From Chryseobacterium shigense (lineage in GTDB: Bacteria > Bacteroidota > Bacteroidia > Flavobacteriales > Weeksellaceae): a stretch of 64,000 bases of DNA. The position numbers and the translations under genes are program-made. Under the pieces are notes generated by a model that had not been told where the DNA came from, did no database searches, and was given only the letters and a program-made list of their open reading frames with translations. Each line of letters opens with the position of its first letter. The first letter of the stretch is position 1. Positions 26,363 to 32,533 of the stretch are shown here, in pieces. Where the stretch lies: positions 62,001 to 126,000 of the forward strand of contig NZ_JACHLC010000003.1 in assembly GCF_014207845.1 (NCBI RefSeq). Reading direction: 5' to 3'.

Positions 26363-27076
26363 TTATTTAAAATATTTTTCGGCTTCTATTACAGATTCGG
26401 GTCTTCCCACATCTACCAGGATGCTGTCGTGTACAAATCCGTGGATATGTTCAGTCTGCATCAGGTCAAGATATTCCTCCATAACAGAAAATTTGCCGGT
26501 TCTTTTTATCTTTTCAAAGATAACTGGGTTGATACAGTGAACGCCGCTGAATGCAAGAGCCTTAAAGCCTTTGTTGAATTCCGCAAGCCTCTGTTCTCCC
26601 GATTGTACATTAAGCCAGCCTCTTAAAACCAGATCATCATTGAAAAGTAGTTTTCTTGAACTTTCTCTGTCAGAAACCGCTAAAGTAGCAAAATCTTTTA
26701 TCTTTTTGTGGTATTCAACAAGAGCACCAATATTGATATCCGTTAAAATATCCGCATTCATGATCAGGAAATCTTCTCCATGATCGAGGAATTTTCTGGC
26801 AAAAATCAAGCCACCGCCGGTTTCCAGCAGCTCTTCGGTTTCATCCGAGATTTCAATATTACATCCGAAATTACTGTTTTTATTTAAAAATTCAACAATC
26901 TGGTTTCCAAAATGGTGGATGTTGATCACAAAATCCTTTATTCCGAAACTTTTAAGGTAATTGATGTTTCTTTCCAAAAGCGGTACGCCGTTTACTTTGG
27001 CCAATGCTTTTGGATGATGATCTGTAAAGGGTTTAAGCCTTGTGCCTTTTCCGGCAGCGAATATTAAAGCTTTCAT
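26363..27076 (-). CDS. murU: sugar-1-phosphate nucleotidyltransferase, MurU-like
   Basis: 237 residues from ATG 27076, where the Rossmann start MKALIFAAGKGTRLKPFT begins; a longer upstream start adds 15 residues with no motif. G-K-G-T-R-L-K-P-F-T-x-x-x-P-K-A-L binds the nucleotide, and MNADILTDI supplies a metal-binding Asp. In Pseudomonas MurU makes UDP-MurNAc from MurNAc-1-phosphate as part of a bypass for peptidoglycan recycling. The assignment rests mainly on its neighbours (a sugar kinase and RapZ-C). Other sugar nucleotidyltransferases share the fold. It is co-directional with rapZ-C (75 nt) and with the LOG gene (8 nt). Confidence 0.75.
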   Translation of the reverse strand: MKALIFAAGKGTRLKPFTDHHPKALAKVNGVPLLERNINYLKSFGIKDFVINIHHFGNQIVEFLNKNSNFGCNIEISDETEELLETGGGLIFARKFLDHGEDFLIMNADILTDINIGALVEYHKKIKDFATLAVSDRESSRKLLFNDDLVLRGWLNVQSGEQRLAEFNKGFKALAFSGVHCINPVIFEKIKRTGKFSVMEEYLDLMQTEHIHGFVHDSILVDVGRPESVIEAEKYFK

Positions 27077-27151
27077 ATAGTATAAGTAATGGGTATAAAT
27101 AATGAGTAATTCCGTATTCAATTAATAGGTAATAATATAACCTATTGCTGA

Positions 27152-27568
27152 TTATCCATTGCTTATGTTCAGATGGTGCTGTTCATCGTGGTGAAGGCTT
27201 ATTTTTACTCCTTCAGGATACTTTTCTTTAATGAATTCGGTAATCTTGATCGCAGAATATACAGATCTGTGCTGTCCTCCGGTACACCCGAAATTGATCT
27301 GCAGGTTTTCGAAACCTCTTTCAAGATAATTATCGATGTTGATTGAAATAATAGATTTTACCAGCTCCAGAAATTTGGGCATTTCGGTTTTTGTTTCAAG
27401 ATATTCCTGAACTCCAATGTCGTTTCCTGTCTGGATTTTATATTCTTCAATTCTGCCGGGATTCAAAATTCCTCTGCAATCAAAGGTAAAACCTCCGCCG
27501 TTTCCTGAATTATCCTTTGGAATTCCTCCTTTTTTGTATGAAAAACTGTGTATATCGATGTGTAGCAT
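27152..27568 (-). CDS. stand-alone RapZ C-terminal domain protein
   Basis: 138 residues from an internal ATG (27568). A longer start adds six residues. RapZ normally has an N-terminal P-loop domain and a C-terminal domain that binds GlcN6P and small RNAs. Here only the C-terminal domain is present, with F-x-C-R-G-I-L-N-P-G-R, the typical CTGGQHRSV phosphate-binding loop and later HHDEQHH. There is no Walker A. The setting between a sugar kinase and a MurU-like gene suggests that it senses or binds amino-sugar phosphates. This is an inference, since RapZ outside the enterobacteria is little studied. Confidence 0.8.
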   Translation of the reverse strand: MLHIDIHSFSYKKGGIPKDNSGNGGGFTFDCRGILNPGRIEEYKIQTGNDIGVQEYLETKTEMPKFLELVKSIISINIDNYLERGFENLQINFGCTGGQHRSVYSAIKITEFIKEKYPEGVKISLHHDEQHHLNISNG

Positions 27569-27615
27569 ATTTTTTATTTGAACCATTAAGATTCTTTAAG
27601 TTTTTATATTGATTA

Positions 27616-27696
27616 AGCCTTCGACTCCGCTCAGGCTGATATTGCTAATACTATCTGTTAATATGTAAGCTGTCAGCCTGAGCGGAGTCGAAGGCT
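27616..27696. repeat. 24-bp perfect inverted repeat, dispersed-type
   Basis: Left arm 27616-27639 and right arm 27673-27696 are perfect reverse complements (24 of 24), with a 33-nt loop. The arm starts AGCCTTCGACTCCGCTCAGG. It lies between the kinase stop and the RapZ-C gene, and the right arm supplies two bases of the kinase stop codon. Confidence 0.85.
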
Positions 27697-28714
27697 AACT
27701 TTTTAAAATAGTATTAATTTTTAATTTTGATTCCTCTGAAGATAATTGTTCTATTACTTTCCTCAGTTCCGGATAGTCTTTCATCTGTTCCCATGAAGCT
27801 GCAAACTGTATAATATTCTGAATTCCTTTTTCGAGGCTTGCGATAAAATGAGGCTTTCTTTGGATGAGTCCTCTGAAGCCGTACGCTCCAAGGACCTGCA
27901 AAAATCTCATCATCTGAATTGGTTTTACCGAATTTCTTAGTTGACTTTGAGTTTCTTGATTTTCAAATAGTTCGATGTAATAGTAGAGCATTTCATTTTT
28001 AAAATCTTCCGGAAAGTTTGCTTTCGCCTGGAAAAGAAAGGAGATTACATCATACATTAGCGGACCTTTCATAGCAGACTGGTAATCGATGAACGAAACT
28101 TTACGATCTTCATTAACCATGATATTTCTTGCCTGAAAATCACGGATCATAATTCCTTTAGGCTCAAGGCTTTCAATAAGCCCGGCGATTTGTTTAAATT
28201 CTTTCAGCAGGGCCGATTTACGGTATTCAAGCTCCAGAACATCAGCTATAAAGTTTTTGAAATAATACAGATCGTGGATTACCGGAAGTTCATCATAACT
28301 TTCATATTCAAAAGTTTTTGAGTAGTCAATTTTTCCCTGGGTCAAAGTTTGAAGCCGGAAAAGTTTTTCTAATGTCTGCTTTACCAATGTTTTTACATGG
28401 CCTGAAAGTCCTTCTGCTGTAATAACTTCTGAAAGGGTTTGTGCTCCGAGAAACTCCTGTACATAGATTTTTCTATCATCTGAAACAGCTAAGACAGAAG
28501 GTGTATTGAGGCCAAGTTTTGAGAATATTTCAGAATAATAGAGGAAGCTCTCGTTTTCAGGAATGTTTTCATTACTGGTGATAATGTATTTTCCGGTACC
28601 GGATCTGGCAAGAAAATTAATTCTCGCGGAACCGCTTTGAGCCAGCGTAACAAACTCAGAAGATGGTTCACCCAGATAATTTTCAAAAAATTGTTTTGCG
28701 TTTTCGGAAGTCAT
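27695..28714 (-). CDS. amgK: AmgK-like amino-sugar kinase (APH fold)
   Basis: 339 residues of the aminoglycoside-phosphotransferase-like fold. The catalytic loop is RDFQARNIM, with the Asp as base and the Asn as Mg ligand. The IDYQSAMKGPLMYDV segment gives the DFG-like Asp and the conserved AmgK-type K-G-P. AmgK phosphorylates MurNAc (and GlcNAc) at C1, which MurU then activates. The fit to the AmgK class, plus the MurU-like gene two genes later, makes MurNAc recycling the best guess. The TAG stop is shared with an inverted repeat arm, so the end of the gene may have been shaped by that element. A CAAATATA (TATATTTG) box lies 11 nt upstream. Confidence 0.75.
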   Translation of the reverse strand: MTSENAKQFFENYLGEPSSEFVTLAQSGSARINFLARSGTGKYIITSNENIPENESFLYYSEIFSKLGLNTPSVLAVSDDRKIYVQEFLGAQTLSEVITAEGLSGHVKTLVKQTLEKLFRLQTLTQGKIDYSKTFEYESYDELPVIHDLYYFKNFIADVLELEYRKSALLKEFKQIAGLIESLEPKGIMIRDFQARNIMVNEDRKVSFIDYQSAMKGPLMYDVISFLFQAKANFPEDFKNEMLYYYIELFENQETQSQLRNSVKPIQMMRFLQVLGAYGFRGLIQRKPHFIASLEKGIQNIIQFAASWEQMKDYPELRKVIEQLSSEESKLKINTILKS

Positions 28715-28724
28715 AATATGGTAG

Positions 28725-28732
28725 CAAATATA
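28725..28732 (-). promoter_or_regulatory. -7 promoter element of the amgK operon
   Basis: The minus strand reads TATATTTG (TAnnTTTG) and ends 10 nt before the ATG, so the leader should be very short. Confidence 0.55.
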
Positions 28733-28909
28733 CTAATTTCATGGGAGTTGGAAATAATGAGGTTAGTTTAGGGTGGAAGCTGTAAGAAGCGGCTTTTCAG
28801 CATATATATTACAGGGACGGATAGACACTTCCATTTTGCATCTTCTGACTTCTCTTCTTAAATCATAATTTTCTTAACTCAAATTCAGCTTAAGTTTCCT
28901 CCTAATTTT

Positions 28910-28917
28910 TATCTTTG
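28910..28917 (+). promoter_or_regulatory. xrtF promoter box, leaderless configuration
   Basis: TATCTTTG ends only 4 nt before the ATG at 28922. In Bacteroidetes transcription starts a few nt after this box, so the mRNA probably starts at or next to the ATG. Confidence 0.6.
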
Positions 28918-28921
28918 TACC

Positions 28922-29452
28922 ATGCTAAAGGATTTTAAACCAGTTTTAAACATTTTGCTGAGGTTCATCGTCATTTATGTGGTGCTTCTTCTGGGGTATC
29001 AGTTTTACCTTAATATGAGTAAGGCAGGAGGACTGGATCCTTTTTCCAGAATGATTGCGGATCAGGTTGCATCTGTTCAAAAAGCAGCAAGGTTTCCTAC
29101 ATTGCTTTATGATGATGTGAAAAATGAGCAGATCTGGTTCTATGTAAAGAAAAATTATGTGACAAGAATGGTGGAGGGGTGTAATGCCATTTCCGTAATG
29201 ATCCTGTTTATAGCTTTTGTTTTTGCATTTTATAAAGGGGCGAAAACGTACATTTTCGCACTGGCCGGACTTATTCTTCTTTACATGATGAATCTTTTAC
29301 GGATCGTGGGACTGAATATTGTGATGGTAGATCATCAGGAATATGGAAAAATGTTTCATGATTTTATTTTTCCGGCAGTTATTTATGGAACTGTAGTGGT
29401 TCTTTGGTTGGTATGGATTAAATTCTTTGCTTTAAAAAATGAAAATTCTTAA
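28922..29452 (+). CDS. xrtF: exosortase family protein XrtF
   Basis: 176 residues, an inner-membrane cysteine protease-like transpeptidase that processes proteins with a C-terminal sorting signal. Several hydrophobic helices are visible (about 10-31, 88-105, 108-133 and 148-170). The catalytic residues typical of exosortases are present: Cys87 in the V-E-G-C-N-A motif, Arg127 in N-L-L-R-I-V and His146 in M-F-H-D-F. It is followed by its usual partner gene with a 14-nt overlap. ATG at 28922 is used because the N-terminal helix starts right there. No obvious target protein with an exosortase tail was found in this window. Confidence 0.9.
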   Translation: MLKDFKPVLNILLRFIVIYVVLLLGYQFYLNMSKAGGLDPFSRMIADQVASVQKAARFPTLLYDDVKNEQIWFYVKKNYVTRMVEGCNAISVMILFIAFVFAFYKGAKTYIFALAGLILLYMMNLLRIVGLNIVMVDHQEYGKMFHDFIFPAVIYGTVVVLWLVWIKFFALKNENS

Positions 29453-29876
29453 CTGGCTTTTGGTAATAGTAGGAATCTGCGGTCTTATTGGTGTACGGAT
29501 GTTTGAAGACAGGATTTTCTATGATCCTTTCCTTGAATACTTTCACGAAGCGAATAAGAACATTCTGTTTCCCGGGTTTGAATGGGGGAAATTAATTGTA
29601 GGGCATCTTTTCAGGTTTATCCTTAATCTTGGGCTTTCATGTCTTATTATTCAATGTCTTTTTAAAAACCGGCAGTGGACGGCACAGGGAGCGTTATTGA
29701 TTACTATTATATTTGTTATCACCTTTCCGATCTATCTTTACTGCATCAATGACAGGTTCAATATAGGCTATCTCTTTTCTTTTTACATGCGGAGATTTGT
29801 GATCCAGCCTCTGGCTCTGCTTCTTATTGTTCCTATGTTTTATTACAGAAAGCAATTGATGGAAAGGGGAAAATAA
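29439..29876 (+). CDS. exosortase F system-associated membrane protein
   Basis: 145 residues with four hydrophobic helices (about 2-20, 45-66, 80-103 and 120-138). It overlaps the end of xrtF by 14 nt, which indicates translational coupling. A small membrane protein in this exact position is a hallmark of the XrtF system (TIGR04127-type). Residues FFHEANKNILFPGFE and the short polar loops match that type. Its job is unknown; it may help substrate presentation. It is convergent with the CDF transporter gene, which ends 10 nt away. Confidence 0.85.
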   Translation: MKILNWLLVIVGICGLIGVRMFEDRIFYDPFLEYFHEANKNILFPGFEWGKLIVGHLFRFILNLGLSCLIIQCLFKNRQWTAQGALLITIIFVITFPIYLYCINDRFNIGYLFSFYMRRFVIQPLALLLIVPMFYYRKQLMERGK

Positions 29877-29886
29877 ATGAATCAGG

Positions 29887-30888
29887 CTAATCTGCAGTAT
29901 GTTTATCCACGCTTGTTACATTTTCCGGGGTCCATTCCACTCTTTTTATGAAATCTTTTTCGCGGACAGGACAGTCTTTGATCTGACAAACAGGGCATGA
30001 TACGGTTTTGCAATCATCCATATGGAAGTTAAATTCTACACTTCTTTTTGTGTTTTTGGCTAAAAGAATAATCATTTTTTCCATTTCATTGTGAGCTTCC
30101 CGAAGGCTGTAATACCACGGTAAAGTAATATGGGCATCAATATGAAGGTTAGCCCCGAATTGCTGGATCTTCATATTGTGGACATCTATCCATTCTATCC
30201 TTCTGTTTTCTTCAAGTATTCTGATAATCTGGTTAAGCAGATCAGGATCCTGTTCATCCATAATGCCGCTTAAAGATTTTCTTACGATCCTGTACCCGAC
30301 ATAGATGATATAAAGCCCGAAAATAAGGGCAACAACTGAATCTAGCCAGTAAATTTTAGTAAAGTAAACAATGACTAAACTGATTACAACACCCAATGTT
30401 GTGATGGTATCGGACTGAAGATGTTTTCCGGATGAAACAAGAACCAGTGAGTTTTCTGCCTTGCCTTTTTTAATGGAAATATACCCCAGGAGATAATTTA
30501 CAACAGCGGTTGCTGCAATAATCCATATTCCCAGATCAAGTTGGGCTAGTGTTTTTCCGACTACGAGACTGTTTACGCCTTCATAGATGATCATGATGCC
30601 CGCTATGGCTATTAAAGCACCTTCAATGCCGGATGTTACGAATTCTACTTTTCCGTGGCCGTAAGGATGGTCCTCGTCTTTAGGTTTCGCTGCAAGATGA
30701 AGGGAATAAAGCCCCATGAAGGCACTGATAACATTTACGATACTTTCCATGGCATCAGAAAAGACAGCATCGGAATTGGTGAGCTTCCAGGCAATGATTT
30801 TTCCGATAAAAAGGATGAGCCCGAAAACAGCAATAAGTTTTTGAAATCCTATTTTATCTTGGGTGGTATTTTTCTTTTTGTTGTCCAT
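29887..30888 (-). CDS. cation diffusion facilitator (CDF) family metal transporter
   Basis: 333 residues. Six membrane helices lie in the N-terminal 215 or so residues. Metal-site and pore motifs are seen: NSDAVFSDAMESIVN, DHPYGHGKVEF and GKHLQSDT. The cytoplasmic C-terminal domain (about 215-300) has the ferredoxin-like pattern D-V-H-N-M-K-I-Q-Q-F-G-A-N-L-H-I-D-A-H-I. The tail carries an unusual cysteine cluster, HMDDCKTVSCPVCQIKDCPV, with C-x4-C-x2-C-x4-C spacing, which could bind a metal. It probably exports divalent cations such as Zn. It lies just downstream of asd, on the same strand but behind a hairpin. Confidence 0.9.
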   Translation of the reverse strand: MDNKKKNTTQDKIGFQKLIAVFGLILFIGKIIAWKLTNSDAVFSDAMESIVNVISAFMGLYSLHLAAKPKDEDHPYGHGKVEFVTSGIEGALIAIAGIMIIYEGVNSLVVGKTLAQLDLGIWIIAATAVVNYLLGYISIKKGKAENSLVLVSSGKHLQSDTITTLGVVISLVIVYFTKIYWLDSVVALIFGLYIIYVGYRIVRKSLSGIMDEQDPDLLNQIIRILEENRRIEWIDVHNMKIQQFGANLHIDAHITLPWYYSLREAHNEMEKMIILLAKNTKRSVEFNFHMDDCKTVSCPVCQIKDCPVREKDFIKRVEWTPENVTSVDKHTAD

Positions 30889-30900
30889 AGTTTGATAAAA

Positions 30901-30928
30901 AAAAGAATCTCAATTCTGAGACTCTTTT
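30901..30928 (-). terminator. terminator after asd
   Basis: A 12-bp stem (30901-30912 with 30917-30928) with one internal mismatch and loop ATTC. T-rich on the minus-strand downstream side. Confidence 0.7.
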
Positions 30929-30941
30929 TTATTTTGTTAGT

Positions 30942-31934
30942 TTACACTAAGTTGTTTGCTACAAGGTATTCTGCAATCTGTACAGCGTTTGTTGCTGCTC
31001 CTTTTCGCAGATTGTCTGCCACGATCCAGAGGTTGAGCGTTCTGGGCTGTGAAAGATCCCGTCTTATCCTTCCGACGAAAACTTCATCTTTTCCTTCGGA
31101 GTATAACGGCATGGGATATATGTTGTTCTTAACATCATCCAGTACAATGACTCCCGGAGTTTCAGACAAGATTTTTCTTACTTCGTCCAGCTCAAATTCA
31201 TTTTCAAATTCAATGTTTACGCTTTCAGAATGGCCTCCCTGAACGGGAACTCTCACTGCTGTTGCCGTTAAATTAAATGTATCGTCACCTAAGATTTTTT
31301 TAGGTTCTTTCATTAATTTAATTTCTTCTTTTGTATAATCGTCATCTGCGAAAACATCACAGTGTGGCAAAGCATTTTTGAAGATCTGATTCGGATATAC
31401 TTTTGCAACGGAATCATCGCCTTTGATTTCTGCATTGAGCTGGTCTACAGCTGCCTTTCCTGTCCCTGTTACGGACTGGTAGGTAGAAACAACCACTCTT
31501 TTCAGATCATATTTTTTATTCAACGGGCCCAGAACCATTACTAACTGAATGGTAGAGCAGTTCGGATTGGCAATGATCTTGTCTTCTTTGCTCAAAACAT
31601 TGGCATTGATCTCCGGAACAACCAGTTTTTTGGTAGGGTCCATTCTCCATGCTGAAGAATTATCGATCACTGTGGTGCCAGCTTCTGCAAAAAGGGGAGC
31701 GAACTCAAGAGAGGTGGATCCTCCGGCAGAGAAAATAGCGATATCCGGTTTGGCAGCTATAGCGTCTTTCATGCTTACAATGGTAAATTCTTCCTGTTTA
31801 TACTTCACCTTCTTGCCTACAGATCTTTCGGATGCTACCGGGATTAATTCTGTTACAGGGAAGTTTCTCTCCTCCAAAACTTTAAGCATAACTTGTCCAA
31901 CCATTCCTGTTGAACCTACTACAGCTACTTTCAT
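30942..31934 (-). CDS. asd: aspartate-semialdehyde dehydrogenase
   Basis: 330 residues, cytoplasmic. It reduces aspartyl-phosphate to aspartate semialdehyde with NADPH, on the route to lysine, diaminopimelate, threonine and methionine. The NADPH-binding start GSTGMVGQVML is clear. The catalytic Cys126 lies in NPNCSTIQL, and HSESVNIE carries the second active-site histidine. The product is needed for cell-wall diaminopimelate. It has its own terminator and a TAACTTTG box 35 nt upstream. No amino-acid operon partner is adjacent. Confidence 0.96.
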   Translation of the reverse strand: MKVAVVGSTGMVGQVMLKVLEERNFPVTELIPVASERSVGKKVKYKQEEFTIVSMKDAIAAKPDIAIFSAGGSTSLEFAPLFAEAGTTVIDNSSAWRMDPTKKLVVPEINANVLSKEDKIIANPNCSTIQLVMVLGPLNKKYDLKRVVVSTYQSVTGTGKAAVDQLNAEIKGDDSVAKVYPNQIFKNALPHCDVFADDDYTKEEIKLMKEPKKILGDDTFNLTATAVRVPVQGGHSESVNIEFENEFELDEVRKILSETPGVIVLDDVKNNIYPMPLYSEGKDEVFVGRIRRDLSQPRTLNLWIVADNLRKGAATNAVQIAEYLVANNLV

Positions 31935-31968
31935 TGATTTAATTAAAAAATTTAAGGTTAAACTATTA

Positions 31969-31976
31969 CAAAGTTA
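31969..31976 (-). promoter_or_regulatory. -7 promoter element of asd
   Basis: The minus strand reads TAACTTTG (TAnnTTTG), about 34 nt before the ATG. Confidence 0.5.
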
Positions 31977-32008
31977 TAACTCATCATTAATAACTTATTT
32001 TTTATGTT

Positions 32009-32449
32009 TTAAGCCCCAAAGACTCTCGTCCAAGGGAATGCGAATGCAAATAAACCTGCCGCAATGAGCCCCATGATTACAATTCCCAATGAAATGGTAT
32101 CATTGGATTTTACTTTTTTGTTGATGATGGTCATCAATACTGCAGCAACTAACATTGAAAATGGATGTTCTACAAATGTTTGTCTGCTATAAGGATCCTT
32201 CATTAATGTTCCGCCATCTAATGCTGCTTTGAATCCGGGAGAAAATATGAATAATAAACATATTCCTATCAGAAACTGAACATGAAAGAAAATCATAGTG
32301 AAGAGGGTAGTCTTCTTTAAAAATTTGTTCACTTTACCACTGAAGCCGAACATTGTGGTTAATAGGGCAATAATAAATAATGACACCAAAAGAAGTTCAA
32401 GATACCCGAATCCTTTGTGTGCACTTAGAAAAATCTTGTAAAAATCCAT
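32009..32449 (-). CDS. small four-helix membrane protein (cytochrome b-like family of Bacteroidetes)
   Basis: 146 residues from the ATG at 32449, chosen as the start because it lies 17 nt after the promoter box. An upstream in-frame start (32467) adds six residues and overlaps the box. Four hydrophobic helices are clear (about 13-33, 45-67, 88-110 and 118-138). Conserved His residues sit in S-A-H-K-G-F-G, F-F-H-V-Q-F-L-I-G and V-E-H-P-F. Proteins with this layout are often called cytochrome-b-like in flavobacteria, which would fit heme ligation by the histidines, but this is not shown. The gene is 75 nt upstream of asd on the same strand and probably independent of it. Confidence 0.55.
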   Translation of the reverse strand: MDFYKIFLSAHKGFGYLELLLVSLFIIALLTTMFGFSGKVNKFLKKTTLFTMIFFHVQFLIGICLLFIFSPGFKAALDGGTLMKDPYSRQTFVEHPFSMLVAAVLMTIINKKVKSNDTISLGIVIMGLIAAGLFAFAFPWTRVFGA

Positions 32450-32466
32450 ATTCAATTTTTTGTACA

Positions 32467-32474
32467 CAAATATA
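32467..32474 (-). promoter_or_regulatory. -7 promoter element of the small membrane protein gene
   Basis: The minus strand reads TATATTTG (TAnnTTTG). It ends 17 nt before the ATG at 32449. Confidence 0.55.
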
Positions 32475-32480
32475 GCAAAA

Positions 32481-32501
32481 ATCCCGGCGAAAAGCCGGGA
32501 T
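32481..32501 (-). terminator. terminator after the TonB receptor gene
   Basis: An 8-bp stem (32481-32488 with 32494-32501) with loop GAAAA and a T tract on the minus strand. Confidence 0.8.
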
Positions 32502-32533
32502 AGATATTTATAAAATCTAATATTGTGATCTTA

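Noticed and set aside
27616..27696. A CRISPR-like repeat or plain terminator
   Set aside because: There is one pair only, and no spacer series. A terminator is possible on the RNA level, but there is no T run next to it on either strand.
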